Assembly: GCF_003265705.1 (NCBI RefSeq)
Contig: NW_020312827.1
Span: 20,618,170-20,682,169 of the forward strand
Origin: Callorhinus ursinus
Lineage: Eukaryota; Chordata; Mammalia; Carnivora; Otariidae
DNA: 64,000 nucleotides
Direction of reading: 5' to 3'
Below, one piece after another: positions 1 through 12,860 of this stretch; the stretch's first letter is position 1, and every line of letters begins with the position of its first letter. The notes below the pieces were generated by a model. It had not been told where the DNA came from, did not search any database, and saw only the letters and a program-made list of their open reading frames with translations. Made by a program: the position numbers and the translations under genes.

Positions 1-120
1 GAATGGTGGCTCACTCAACATGCTTTGTGGAACCACTTTTGTCTCTGGCTTTTTTTTTTTTGTTTTTTTGGTTTTTTTTGGCATGGAAATCCAGAAGAAG
101 AGCTTTCCTGAGAAGAGGTA

Positions 121-156
121 GGAGGGAAGGTGGGGAGGGAAGGTGGGGAGGGGGGC
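121..156 (+). repeat. G-rich tandem tract with G-quadruplex potential
   Basis: Four or more G-runs of three to six are separated by short loops. The tract is built from a roughly 14-bp unit (GAGGGAAGGTGGGG) repeated about twice and followed by six Gs. It lies on the + strand, the sense strand of the inferred STON2 intron. Confidence 0.75.
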
Positions 157-1151
157 TCGGTTGCAACCACCGGGAGTTGTTCCCCCTGCCCCTTCAGGAT
201 TGGCTTGTTTGGACAAATTGGTTGCCTCAAGCAACACGTTATTAGTTTGAGCCAGAATGTATCCCAGGAGACTTACTGCTTTCCCTTTGCCAAGTAATTG
301 TCCTTTTCCTGCAGAGGATGCTGGGATTGTGGGGGCATTTTCCAGTTTGGCATGTTTCAATCCAGTTTCCCCCCTCTTTCACTGAGTGCTATTTGCAAGG
401 CACTGTGTCATTTCACTGCATTCAGAAAGCAACCAGTTGTGAGCTATTAATGTTTATTTTCAACTCCTGGATTTTTTGTCCTTCCTTAAACACCTCAGTA
501 CTGGTGTCTAAGGAAAGAAGATTCTATTACTGGTCACAGTATTCACAGTCCGTCTCTAGGAGGGAGCCCCCTGCCCCCAGCAGCATGTTCCTGCCCCACT
601 GACATCAGGCTTGGCCAGTGAAGTGCAGGTGGAAGTGAGACTTCTGGCATCAAGTGCTAGATGCTTCCACCACCAGTCCTTTTCCTTCTGTCAGACTCCC
701 CACATGCCACCCTCAGACCCTGTCTTGGACCCTGTTTTGGTGCTCCTCTGGCTTCACTTGTCCCCAGTCCTCATCTTCTAGAACACAGTCTCTATACCCT
801 GGACTCCAGAATCCTCTTCCTAAACAGCCCCGGGCCTGCGTCCCGGCTTCTTCCTGGACCCATATACCCCCGTGCAGCCTGCACTGCTGGTATGTGCAGC
901 CCCAGGCCTCCAGGGGCTGGGAAAACGCTTGAGAGTGTGGGTAGGGATAGGCTTCATGGTGCAGGCTGGGGGGGCTGGGCAGGAGGAGAGGGAAGGGAAC
1001 AGGCTTCAGGCAGGGCCCCTTTCTCCTGCATGGTGATGTTTCTGTGTGGAGCCCCGAGGAGTCTAACAAGTTGCTGTTCTACCTTGGCCTTTCTGGAGTT
1101 GTTATGAACATATATTCATCAAGGAGGATAGGACATACTTTATTTAATAGG

Positions 1152-1314
1152 TTTTTTTTTTTTAAGATTTTATTTATTTGAGAGAGAGCACGATCTGGGG
1201 TAGTGGGAGAGGGAGAAGCAGATTCTCCACTGAGTGGGGAGCCCGATGTGGGGCTCGATCCCATGACCTGAGCCAAAGGCAGACGCTTAACCGGCTGAGC
1301 CACCCAGGTGCCCC
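1152..1314 (-). mobile_element. Carnivoran tRNA-derived SINE (SINEC type)
   Basis: It starts with a poly-T tract and AAGATTTTATTTATTTGAGAG, and ends with the reverse complement of the SINE head (GCCACCCAGGTGCCCC). The flanking target-site duplication TATTTAAYAG is at 1141-1150 and 1315-1324. Confidence 0.93.
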
Positions 1315-2284
1315 TATTTAACAGTTTTTAACTTGGTCTGTACTTTTAAATACTGAGACATATGTTAGCCAGCATCTGAATTCTTAGGGCAGTGCCCGCC
1401 AGTGCTGGGGATGAGTCTGATGTTCTAGACAGGGCCTGCTCTTTCGGCTCGGGCCTTGGAATGATGTGCAGCAGAGCTGCAGCTAATTCTTGATGGATGT
1501 AATTGGAGAGAGAAATTCTTGTAGTTGTAAGTCACTGAGATTCTGGGGTTATCTATTCACTGTGGCATAATTTAGATTAAGGTCACTAATTCCAGCATGA
1601 AGAGGTGATGTTCGTTGAAGGTGTCTGACTTGACCCACTTTAAATATGATATTGGCACAACTTTTTGTTATTATATGCATGGTAGCACTACCCAGGACAG
1701 TCTGGAAGAAATCCCAGGAGTTGACTGGAGTTCTCTGAGTGGGCACATATAGACCCTGTACTTGCCTGATTGCTCTCATTGCTGCTGCGGAATTACTAGC
1801 ATTTAGTGAAATTCAAGGCCCTTTTTTCCAGTAGTGATGGTTTGTGTTATCAGTACATCTGTCTTGCGTCATTTCCCTTGTGACCCTCCAGATACCGAAT
1901 TCAGGGCTAGACCTTGGGAGAAAACTTATAAAATGAGAAAATACAAATGAAGCCCCCAACATGAATAGTGGATAGTATTTTTATTTAAAAAAAAAATGTA
2001 TCCATTATCTATGAATATACATTCGAATGTACCTACCTATTTGTCTCCCATCTTGTACCAAAAAGAATGATCCCAATGAATGGTTTCCAGATGATATCTG
2101 CTCAGATCGTATCAAGTACGAGGCACTTGCTAGAGAATAAGGTCTTTCTGACTCAGAACAAAGAAAAGTCACCTGGACCTCACTAGACAAGTAAAACCAT
2201 GAACTTGGCCTTAGGAAATCAAATAGAGACATTCGTAATAGCAGTTATGGTAATTTTGTTGTAGGTGAAAGACACTTGGTTTCA

Positions 2285-2430
2285 AAAAGCTCTCAAATAC
2301 ATAATTTTATTCATTCTTTATCACAGCCTGTGAGATAAGCAGAAAAATCTCCCTTTTCACAGAGGAGGAAACTAAGGCCTATTAAGTTTTAGTGATTTGC
2401 CCTCTGTTCTGCTACCAATATTAATGTTGG
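2285..2430 (-). repeat. MIR-like ancient SINE
   Basis: The core includes CAGAGGAGGAAACTAAGGCC, preceded by sequence like the end of MIR in reverse orientation. It is diverged, so the boundaries are approximate. Confidence 0.6.
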
Positions 2431-2578
2431 TATTAGGAGTATTAAGACACCAATCAATTTATTAATATGTATTATATACACATTATATTAATGTTACACT
2501 TTATATTTTATATGTTTAATACACTGCATATTATATATTGATATGTATTAATAACAATTAATTAATTTACATAATTCC
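2410..2578. repeat. AT-rich low-complexity tract
   Basis: The tract is almost entirely A and T, with repeated ATTAATAT, TATATT and TTAATTAATT patterns and only a few C or G. Confidence 0.8.
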
Positions 2579-2940
2579 TTGTCCAGGAGACTAACTGCTC
2601 AAATGAGCCCGATTTCAGTGGTTCTACACAGTTCCAAGTTGATTTCTCATTCACGGCACTGTGAATGCAGGATGGGGACAGGGGCTGTACTCCAGAGTTC
2701 AGGGACCCAAGCTACTCTGTGTCCTCAGAGTCTCCTCCAGTCAGGTGGAGGGTGGAGGTGCACATTTTGTTGGCAGAACTCAGGGCCTGGCCACGCCTTA
2801 CAGCCATAGGCTAGAAAATGTGGCCTAACTATGTGGCTGGAAAGCAGAGAACAGCAATATTCATGAATACAAGAAATCTCTGCCACAAAAGTTACAGAAA
2901 TGCATATGATTATTGGGCCCTTGTTTAAGATCTATATACC

Positions 2941-3330
2941 ATTCCATTTTTCCCCCAGCTTTACTGAGGAGTAATAGACATAGACTGCACTAACCATATT
3001 TCTAGTGTACAGTGTGAGGAGGATAATGAGCATATCTGCCGTGCCCATTTGCTGCTGGTGTCCATTTGTGACTCTCCCTTTCGCACTGTCCCCCCACCTC
3101 CCACCCCATGCACCCACTCTCTGCTTGTGCAGATTTGTTTGTGCTTTGAGGAATTTTGTAGAATTGGAATCGTACACTAGGCTCTTTCATTTGGCTTCCT
3201 TCACTTAGCATAATTATTTTGGGATTCAGGCATGTTGGACGTATCAGTAATTCATTTTCTCTCGATGAGTAGTGTTCCATTATATTGGTATACTACAACC
3301 TGTTTTATTTCCAACAAACAAATGCAACTT
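2941..3330 (-). mobile_element. Ancient LINE-1 (L1M) 3' end fragment
   Basis: Blocks such as CCCAGCTTTACTGAGGAGTA, CATTTGGCTTCCTTCACTTA and GAGTAGTGTTCCATTATATT match the order of mammalian L1M 3' sequence in antisense orientation. Confidence 0.75.
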
Positions 3331-4219
3331 TTCAGTGGTAAAGGACCTGTAAGTCATTCCTTCTTGATACTTTGCCTGACAGTCTGAAAAGGCTAAAATG
3401 CCCAGCCTTCTCTGGGCAGGTGAGAAGGAACAGCCCCGAGTGTCTCCGACATAACCCTAGTCACAAGAAAAGGAGTAGATGGAACAGGTGTGGTGCTTTT
3501 CTTGTTTTTGAACCTTAGATTGGGTAGACTATTAATCAAGTACTGACCACCTAATGTAGACCTACCACTGTGCCCTGTGGCCTCGGGAACACAAGAGAAA
3601 CATGACGGCTGGTCGCAGGATTCAGTAGTCTGAGATCGGCACTATCATCTATCTGCTTGTCCCCTGGTCCTGGAGCTGCCATCCACGCTGTGCGCCCGGT
3701 TCATGCCAGCATGGCAGCCCCATGCCCTCCTGTGTCCACAAGCATTCTGTGATTTCCCCTGCCCAAACTTTGCCCTCTTTACCCCAACATCCGTGGCTCA
3801 CACCGGGGTAGAACCTTTCCTAGCACCAGTGTCTCACTGATAGCATGAGGCTGATGATGTGTATCAGGAACTGTTTACCAAATGAACTGTTTCTTTCGCT
3901 GAATGAAATAAATTACTATTATTGAAATAAAAATTAAATCTTACAAAGTACTTACCCCATGCCTAGTGGATAGTTCACGTTAAAAAGTTACGTTTCCTTT
4001 CCTCCTGCCCTTTCTCCCCGCAAGCCCCTGAACCCCACCTTCTGGCCTTATCTCACCTAAGCAGTCTGATTTTTAACCGCTTCCTCTATCAAATGTGCTC
4101 TTCATCCAAACCAAACTCTTTTTTTTTTTGTTCCCCAGGCATATGCCCTTTGCTTTCCTCCCTTTGGACCTTGGTTTACGGGGTTCCTTTGCCATGGGCA
4201 CAAATGGTGTTCCTCTGTC

Positions 4220-4735
4220 AAGGTCCAGCCCAAGCACCTGCACCTCTGGAAAGCCACCTTCAATTCCTCATCATGCTCCCCACACATCCACCAACACCCC
4301 AAGGTGGGAGTCACTTCTCCGTTACAGCGGCTCCGCTGTGTCCGTGACCACTTTTTGCTTCATCGTATATTCGCCCCGAACTGGCCCGATTGCTGTTCTG
4401 TGCCTTGGGGCTGTTTGTCTTGCTATTGCTTCTGTCTGCAAGAATGTTCAGCAAGACTTGCACACATCTTGCTCCCTTCCTCCATTCAGGTCTCTGCTCG
4501 TCTGCCACCTCCCCACATCACCCCATCTAATGCAGGGCCTCCTGCTCCCAACTTAGGCTCTCCTTACCCTGCTTGTATTTCTCCACAGCACTTAACCCCA
4601 CCTAATGATAGTTGGTTGTTTCTGATGGTCGTGCCCACATGAACTCCGTGTGCGCAGGGACTTTGTCATGTCACTGGTGTATCACTAGCACCTGGCACGT
4701 AGCAGATGCTTAATAATTACTTGCTGAACAAGTGA
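4220..4735 (+). mobile_element. LINE-2 3' end fragment
   Basis: The order of blocks is typical of L2: a Cys/Ser-like pyrimidine-rich body, then GGGACTTTGTCATGTCACTG, then CACCTGGCACGTAGCAGATG and a TTAATAATTACTTGCTGAA tail. It is diverged and the left boundary is uncertain. Confidence 0.6.
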
Positions 4736-5524
4736 ATATTCTCACCAGATTACACTGTAGTCTCTGTCAGATGGCCTTGGGGGTAAGAGCTATGTCACTG
4801 TCTGATTCATTATTAGATCACCTCAAACACATTGCCTTTAATAGTATCAGTAAATAAAGACAAAAGTCAACAGTGAGGAGAAAATTCCCCAAGGCCCACA
4901 TGACTCAAGTTCAGGTTCATCCAAAGCTTATTGAGCATCTACTATTTACCAGGAACCAGATATTTTTATATACATTGTCTCCTCTGAAGCTCATAGCAAT
5001 TCTAGTTAGAGCCTTGGAACGTTCCATGACTTCTTCAGCAGCTGCCTCCCTTCCTGTCACTGATGGAGCTGCACCACCTCTTGGCTTGAGGTCTTGCTTA
5101 TCATCCATCGGTGGTCAGAGCCCTCTGCCTTCCTCCTTTGGTTTTCATGCATTCACTCACTAATGCATTCACTCACCCTACCCTGAGCCATCTTGTAGCT
5201 TTTAGCCTTTGTTGCTGGTAAGGAAATACCTCCTGCCTTCTCTACCTGTCCGGTGTGTTCCTTATAATTCCTTGTCCTGGGGGATTCTGGCTTCCCTGCT
5301 CTCTCTGTAGCCCTAATTTCCCGAACCGTGGGAGGACTGACATAATCCCCATTCCCCTGCATTACTTTCATGCCACTGTTGAGCTGCCATCATTCCACAC
5401 TTTTCGATGAACCTCCAGTGCCTACTTCTACCACTGTCTGTCCGGGTCATGCATGACTTTGGCCCTTGACTTACGTCCTCTCCAAGCCTACTTTTCCCTT
5501 AAGGATATTTCCAGTACTCTGGAG

Positions 5525-5720
5525 TCATGGTGTAGTGAAATGAGCCCCAGACTAGGAGTCAGTAGAGCTCATCTGGAAGCCTTGCCCTGTAAACCTCCCT
5601 GTCTTCATCTGGAACGTGGCGATAATGATACCCACTCTTTCTGACTACCTCACAGGTTTTATTGAGGAATAAAGTGAACTATGCAATGTCAAGTTACCTT
5701 ATAAGCTGTGAACATTAAGG
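5525..5720 (+). repeat. MIR-like ancient SINE
   Basis: Head-like text (GTGTAGTGAAATGAGCCCCAG) is followed by a CTCCCTGTCTTCATCTG core and a GATAATGATACCCACTC segment in MIR order. Confidence 0.55.
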
Positions 5721-6697
5721 AGATGTCAGCTATTTTTGGCAGTTGCCTCCTTTAGCTATTCTGCGGCATGCCAAACGTTGGATCTCATTTGCAGCTGGAA
5801 CTTCTCTGGGTGGCTTTTGGGCTTCACTTGCTTTCCAAACCAGGCTGGACCCCAAGGGCAGTTTTTTCTTCAGTAGTTACCAGTAGCCTTAGAATTCTTT
5901 GGCTGCTTGACCTTCCACCATACTCCTTGGACAGTTGTCAATCCTGGGTAACCCCTGCCAGATATTCAGAGTCCCTGTGCTGCTGAGCTCTGCTAAAAAC
6001 CAAAGTCCTGGATTGATCCTTTTGCCTCATCAAGAACCTTGCTCCTTCAAGTACCACCCCCCTTGCACGTTGTGTATCTCTTTCTCTCCCCCATCCCTAA
6101 ATTCTCTCTCCCCTAAATATGCTTCATTAATTCTTACTCTTAACAAAAGTTTTTTCAGTCTTGCCTTTGCTCATGTTGACATTTTTTGAAAGACCGTCCT
6201 CGATTAAGTTTCAAGTCCTAGTGTAAATTTTGGCAGGACTGACTCCCTAGTAAATCCAAGAATATTATTTCTGAAGCTTGTGGAACCCATAGGCATGGTC
6301 TGAAATCCTGGTCTTCCTCTAATTTAGATCTTTTTCCCTCCCTCTAGTCTGTCCTGCTATCTCCCTTTTAGATGCAGGATTTTTCACCCGGCAACGGGAC
6401 TGACAGTCCAGCTATGTCCACAGAACCAAGAGGAAGAACAGCTCTTAAGAAGTTAAACAGGGTCTGTTCTTCACCCGGCATCTTCCTCCCGTGTCCTGTT
6501 TCTCTCTGGACCCTCCCTGCATATCTCGTTAGATGGAAACAACAGGAAGTGTTGGGGTGGGAAGGGGCAGGCATACTTCGTCAGTTTTTAGGGCTTGTAC
6601 TGAGATCTCTTGCTCCCTAGCTTCTTTTTTCTTTCTTCCCGTTCATTCTCTCTTCTTTTTTTCCTTGCCTTTCTATTACCACAGAGAGTTGGTTTTT

Positions 6698-6733
6698 GGA
6701 GAGTATCTTGGAGAGTATCTTGGAGAGTGTCTC
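6698..6733 (+). repeat. 12-bp tandem repeat, three units
   Basis: GGAGAGTATCTT occurs at 6698-6709 and 6710-6721, and as GGAGAGTGTCTC at 6722-6733. Confidence 0.9.
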
Positions 6734-6842
6734 TGGTCAGTCTTCATACAGAGAAAGGATCACCATTTTTAGTGCCGACTCTTATAGTTAAAATTGGCAG
6801 CAAGTCTTTTTTGGGGGGGGGAGTGGAGGAAGGCATTCTTTT

Positions 6843-7125
6843 TTTTCCAGTTTTGTTGAAAAACAGTTGACATACATCACTATATAAGTTTAAGGTGTAC
6901 CGCATAATGGTTTGAGATACCTAAATTGTGAAACGCTTACTACAGTTAGTTCAGCGAACATCCATCTTCTCGTATAAAAGAAAAGAAAGAAGAAAACTTT
7001 CTCTTTGTGATGAGAACTCATGGGATCTACTCTTAGTAACTTCCCTGTACGTCCTGCAGTGGTGTTAGCTATCCTCATTGTGTTGTATATTACATCCCTG
7101 GTACTTACTTCTTTTAGAAGTGAGG
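6843..7125 (-). mobile_element. LINE-1 3'-UTR fragment (L1M type)
   Basis: The antisense LINE-1 tail blocks CAGTTTTGTTGAAAAACAGT, AAGGTGTACCGCATAATGG, TGTGATGAGAACTCATG and TATTACATCCCTGGTACTTA are in the expected order. Confidence 0.75.
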
Positions 7126-8394
7126 TGGCTTGGCTCTTCCTTCAGAAGAGCAGCCTGGCTCCCCGTGGTGGCACACCCCTTGCTGTCTGTCAGGTGTTTC
7201 CAAACTCCTGTTGTGTTTGTTCTTCCTCAGTGTTCGCTCGGCTCTCTCTCTGCCTTCTGCCTGTGGTGCTTCCTTGTACCAGCCTCACTTGGGGAACCAA
7301 CAACAGCCCCTGTGCTTCGGATCCCTAAACGAAGACACATCCCTCTTTCCTTCCAGATGCCCATGAAAGGCATTTTGGAGGCAGTTGGCAAAGAACTGGA
7401 AGCAGAAAGGGAGGAAGCTAGGAAAAGCTTGCTGAAGGCCTAGAGTTCTGGTTGTTGGCCCTCGGAACAATACACGGTGGTTGTTGTCACTATTGTAGAG
7501 GTTCTGGAAACTTGGTGAAGATTCTAATCTTAATTCAGAGCTGGGTGATGAACTTAATATGTTATCAAATTCCTTTGTTTTGAAAACTCTGTATAGTGTG
7601 TGGTGGGACTTGAATGGTGTCCTAATATTTAAGTAAATGAAGAGAAGGAAAAAAGGGAGACAATGAGAAATCTTTCAACAGATCTAATACTTCACTTCTG
7701 CTTTATAGGTACTTCTTAGATTCAGCACTTCCAACAGAGAGGAAGTGGGCGTTGGTTTGGAGGTGGAGGCTGGAGGTGGCATGGTGGCTTATGGAAGGCT
7801 GGTTTAATGGAATCTTAGGCGGCCTTTAATTATCAGGATTATCTTTAGCCTAATTGCCATGCTTGAACCTTGACATCCATTCTGACTGGAGCTTTCAGGG
7901 GCCATGTAGCGTCTTCCTCACTGCAGAGACTGGCTTTAGAACAGCAACTTGGACAAACACACATTTACCACCTGCTTCCAAGGTGAGGAAAGAGGCAGTT
8001 CTGGAACAGGTGTGCGAACCTAAATCTTTTCTTCGGATAGAAATCTGAATATTACCTGTGGTGACAGACTGCTTCTCTGCTTTTTAAGTGACATACTCTC
8101 TGCCAGAGAGGAAAAATCTAAAGAATCTATCCAAAGCTAGAAAATAAAATCATGTGGCTACTACGTAGTGTGACACCGTGGAACATGAAGAACTGAGCCT
8201 CACCAGGGACCTGAGAGGGTCATTTGCCAGGGTCCCAAGTGAAGCTGAGGTTCTCACTATGGTGGTCACTGCCCGACACCTCTTGTTTTGAAGGATGCAC
8301 TCACTCTCTAGAGAGAGAACCCATGCCGTGTTCATGCAGTGAACAAGGCATCACTTTGCCATCTACCCACTAGTCCTTTGGCAGCTAACGGCCT

Positions 8395-8640
8395 AATTTG
8401 AATGCTAGCTTCCCTACTTACTAGCAGTTTGGCCTTGTATAATACACTTCATTTTTCTGAGCTTCAGTTTCTTTGTAGACAAAATTAGAACCTAGTAACA
8501 ATTTCAGAGAGTTGTAAAGGTCAATGAAAACACTGTATTTAATACTCCTAGAAAAATGCTTGATAGAGTAGATGTGTTTCATAGACGTTAGCTCTTCCAA
8601 TAAAATCATAATTATTATTATGGTTGCTATTATCCCCATG
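8395..8640 (+). repeat. MIR-like ancient SINE
   Basis: CTTACTAGCAGTTTGGCCTT is followed by CTGAGCTTCAGTTTCTTTG and a GTTGTAAAGGTCAATGAAAA segment, matching MIR order. Confidence 0.65.
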
Positions 8641-8995
8641 TCTTGGATCCATAAAGGACAAATGTATCTTTTTTCCCTATGACAACCTCTTCCCTTTTTG
8701 CAAAGAGCTAGACACGATCAGTCCCAGAAACAGTCTACTTGTCAGCCTAGTTCTACGAAGATGACAAAGAAGTTCAAAGCACTGAGGTTGGTTTGATATA
8801 TTCAGACCCATTCAGAGACCTTAATAGTAAAATATTGTAATATATGAATAATGATGATGTTTTCCCTGGAATTTCTATCCCCAAAAGAGGGAGTTAAAGA
8901 GTATTAAAAAAAAAATAACTTTAACAAGAAAATGATTGGGTTTTCTTTGCTGGATTCAAAGATAATACTTGCTTAATGCTGTATATAAAGTACTT

Positions 8996-9018
8996 ATTCA
9001 TTCATTCATTCATTCACT
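8996..9018. repeat. ATTC tetranucleotide microsatellite
   Basis: Five or more consecutive ATTC units end in CACTCAG. Confidence 0.9.
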
Positions 9019-10974
9019 CAGTCTGTCATTTATGTGCTAGAATCTTGGACGTTTTAGAGTGTGAATGTGACTTTTTTCAGAATCATCCCAGATCTGCAAA
9101 GCAAGCTGGATATTCTCATTTGCTCGTAGGTGGCATTAGGCAGCTAAGCCTGTAGCTTCGAGCCCAAGGAGGTCCTGGCCTACAAAGTGCACCATCTGTA
9201 TTAGTAGGTGTAGTAAGAGTCATGACCTCCACCAACCTTCCCCCTCGCCCCAGTGGTGACATTGAGAAACTTCCTCAGGAGTTTGGTTTTGACAGGCCCA
9301 AGGGCTGGGAGAAATCCCGTCACCTCAAAGGGCTTATAACCTCACATGTTTATGACCCATTTTATTGCTGACTTTTGGTTTCAAAGGCGGATCTGCTGTG
9401 TTGTTTGAGAATAAAAATCAGTCTCTTTCAGATACCCATGGAGTTTGTTCCCTGGGAAGATGACAGGTCAAATCTTCATTAAGCTGTTGAGGAATGAAGG
9501 AGGGAGGGGCTCCTTTTTTCCCTTCCACAGTGGCTGGCAGCAGTTAGGCTAGGCTGTGTGGGCTCCTGGGAGCCTTTTGTTTGGTTTCTATGGCTCTAAC
9601 CTCAATTAGCTGCTATGCATGCAGAGGGGGGAGGATGCAGCTTTTCAACTTACTTTGGTGGCTACAGCGGGGTTCTCTTTTTCTCCTCTGTCCAAGGCTG
9701 GAGATATGCATAGAGGCCAAGTCTGTGGGATCATTTGAGTCTCCAGTCAAAGTTCATTGCTTCACTGGTGAGTGATGGCTTCAGGTTTGGAAGAAAAATG
9801 GCTAGGGACTAACGGTTTTGCCTGCTCCTGGTTCTGTGAGCATACCCTGCCATAGTGTTGAACTGTGATCATGCAGAAAGTCTCTGCTGAACTCACCAAG
9901 GCATGAGATCCAATCCTGGGCAGTTTCCCAACCACTGAAACAGGTTTAGGGCGACCCAGTGTAGGGCCTCTGAATGGAATAAATGAGCGTAGATGTAAAG
10001 AACTTAGCACAGTGTCTGGCACGTAATACTCCTACCCACATTTCCAAAAATGTGCAGGGCCGAATCCTCCTTGTTGCTTCCAGCAAGTATCCCAAGCATC
10101 CGTGGTCATCACAATGGAACAATAAAAGTCTAAATTCACCGAGAAGGCTTTCATTTGCTTCAGGCTTCACGTTTGGTACACATGCGCGCACGTATACACA
10201 CATGCTCACTTCTGTCTCCCCGGCACTGGTGCCTCGTAGGTGGATCCCTTAGCCCCACTTGCATGTTTTGCTCTATGGTCTCCGGTGGTGCCATTTCAGG
10301 GCAAACTAATAGGAAATGATTAAGCAGACCCTCACAGTGAGCAGGACGCTTAGTCACAGTCTCTTCTGCCTCTTTGCTTGCCCTAACATAACCACTGGAC
10401 AGCTTGTCATGGCTCATTTTCCAGAAAGGTAGCGAGAAGTCAGTTACATAGTTCCATCTGCAAGGCCAGCTAATCCTGGGGCACAGTGGGCTTTTGAGTA
10501 GGTGCGAACAGATGGTGTGAAAAGAGATAATTCCTGCCCTGGGGGAGCTAGTCTGGGAAAATAAAACGAGCACATCTGAAATAATTAGCTACCAATTAAG
10601 TGTGAAATCGTGTGTTACTGACGCCGTGTTAGTGTGCAGTGTGGGTGGGGGTAAATTGGAGGGCAGCACTGTCTCCCTAGGTCCCTAGGGCATTGCCTTG
10701 GCAGAGGAATGAGCAGTGTTGTAAATATATACGCATATATTTGTTAAATAAATAGTAACAAAACAGCTGCCTCTGACAGGTCTTCCCACATCTTTTCAAA
10801 AAAAATTAACTCTGAGTTTCAATTTTAAGCATTTTATTATAAAACAGTATTATAACATTAAAAGACATTTTAAGGAAAAAAAAAAGAAGCCATCCCTAAT
10901 CCTGCATCCCTAATAAAATTAATTTATCAAAGACTTAGTTTCTTTGTTAGTTCTTAGTTTCATTCTTAGTTTCT

Positions 10975-11030
10975 CCAGTGTCCAGCCCAGTGCTTGGCAT
11001 ACAGAGGGGGCTCAGTGAATGTTTGTGAAT
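10975..11030 (+). repeat. L2/MIR-type tail fragment
   Basis: CCCAGTGCTTGGCATACAG and CTCAGTGAATGTTTGTGAAT match the conserved 3' tail shared by L2-related elements. Confidence 0.55.
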
Positions 11031-11599
11031 GCCCCCCCCTCGCCCCCAGCCCTATTTTGTATTACAAATATCCAGACAATGGTTTTGTAAAGGGTGCCAA
11101 GTCAGGTTCTCTACCACATCATTGCATTGACTTCTCACAGGGCAAGGGGTGATATACTGCAGCTCAGCATGGTTAGGCGACTAGGGGAGTGCTTGGGAGC
11201 ATCACCATTAGGCCATAGAGCCTTCCTGAGTTACAGTAAGGAATGAAAGGTGGGTGCCTAGGCTAGCGTGCTCCCCCCACCATGCCTGCCCGGACAGCAC
11301 TGTTTCCCCTTTCCCCCTGCCAGGCTCCACAGAGAGCGTGCTTATTCCCAAAGTATCCTTGCCAGCAAGTTCCATGACTTCTGCCTACCTGCTTTTCAGG
11401 TAAAGCAGGCTTGCCTGTTGGTACTTGCATAACTTTGAAGAGTCAGTCATAGATCCAGCTGAAATAAGATGAATTAAAACAGGTCAGGTTCTCTTGTTTA
11501 GAATCTCTCCCCTCCTTTGCTCTCTTTCTCACTAGACAGTTGAAGCCAAAGCTAGGCTGATTGGTCCATACCTTTGGTCTCAGTTCAATGGACATATGC

Positions 11600-11730
11600 G
11601 TTTCCTAGGGATGCCACAGTTACTTACTACAAACTGGGTGGCCTAAAACAAGAGAAATTTATTCTCTCATAGTTCTGGGGGCTAGAAATCCTAAACAGTG
11701 GGTCAGTAGGGCCATATTCCCTCAGACAGT
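11600..11730 (-). mobile_element. MLT1-like (ERVL-MaLR) LTR fragment
   Basis: CAAACTGGGTGGCCTAAAAC, ATTTATTCTCTCATAGTTC and GGGGGCTAGAAATCC are the antisense end of an MLT1-type LTR. No internal retroviral gene is seen. Confidence 0.7.
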
Positions 11731-12169
11731 CCCCATGAAGTAATGCCTAGACACTGATTCTCAATGGCTGCTAAGTGCACAGAACCGGAGTAATCAACTA
11801 TTCTATCCAAAAATCAAATATGAGTTTGATCAAGCCCCCAGATCTAACTATGAAGTCACAGGAAATATAGGGGCAGAGGAACATATTATAAATCACACCA
11901 TCAAATCAAAATGTGATTGTGGGAGAGTCTCTGTGACAAAAGAACCAGCTGTTTTGACAAATAAATTGCAAGGAAAAAATAAAGATGGGAAAAAGAAGCT
12001 TTAGATTAAAAAAGACAATACTTATCAATCAATTGCCTAATAGATTTGAACAAAGTACCAAAAAAAAACCACCTTTAATAGAGTTGCAGAAATTTAAATA
12101 CTGATAAGATATTGGATGTTAAGTAGTTTTAGTTCCCTTTTGGATGTAATAATATTTTGGTTATGTTTA

Positions 12170-12405
12170 TACACAGAATCCTTATCTTTTAGAGATACAT
12201 ACAAAAATGTTTATGGATAAAATGATATGATACTGGGAATTTGCTTCAAAATAATCCAGAGTAGGTAGGGAAATAGGTGAAACAAGATTTGAGTGAATTG
12301 GTAATTGTTGAAGCTGCTGATGTATGCGTGAAGGTTTGTTATACCTTTGTCTCCACTTTTATATATGTTTGAAATTTTTTATAATAAAAAGTTTAAAAAT
12401 AGTTT
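12170..12405 (+). mobile_element. Probable ancient LINE 3' end
   Basis: The blocks GAAATTTTTTATAATAAAAAG, AAACAAGATTTGAGTGAATTG and TGTTGAAGCTGCTGATGTAT, with the A-rich end, resemble a common mammalian LINE tail. The exact family is not certain. Confidence 0.5.
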
Positions 12406-12699
12406 TATAATTATGCTGAAAGTAAGTAGTTCAGAAGGTCTGATAAAGCAAGAAGAATGGAGGAAAAGGTCTGTGTTCACATGAAAATAAGCAGGTCCGT
12501 TTTCTACTAGAATTGTGCTCACCTTCTAGTTAGTATCCTGATGGACCTACCTTGGGAACTGCAGCTGAGCAGGCCACGAGCTGGGAGATCGTGAACAGCA
12601 GAAACAACTTGGTTCCACTTTTAAAGTAATTATCACGCTCTCCCACCAACATATTTAGAGAGCCAGAAGCAGCGATGGTCACTACCTGATACTTGTGTT

Positions 12700-12860
12700 G
12701 TGCTGTGCCATTCACAAAATGTTTTACAGTTAATCTTCAGTCACAGCCTTATGAGGTGGATGATGATATTTGCCTCACTCCGGGAAGCTGGAACTCTGAC
12801 CTGTAACTTGATCAGAACATAAGTAGAACTGGGACCCAAGCCCTGTCTTGGATGCAGTCG
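12700..12860 (-). repeat. MIR-like ancient SINE
   Basis: GTTAATCTTCAGTCACAGCC followed by TTATGAGGTGGATGATGATA matches reverse-oriented MIR. It is diverged. Confidence 0.5.

Noticed and set aside
661..1107. 148-residue open frame on + strand
   Set aside because: Low-complexity Pro/Leu/Gly-rich translation, with overlapping frames open on the other strand, no family resemblance and no splice context. Treated as chance in GC-rich intron.
4095..4556. 153-residue open frame on + strand
   Set aside because: It lies mostly in an L2-like repeat, and a second + frame is open over the same bases. No protein features.
7078..7443. 121-residue open frame on + strand
   Set aside because: The first part overlaps a LINE-1 3'-UTR; only its last 28 codons were kept as a weak observation.
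10160..10573. 137-residue open frame on - strand
   Set aside because: No recognisable domain, no splice or promoter context, composition like random sequence.
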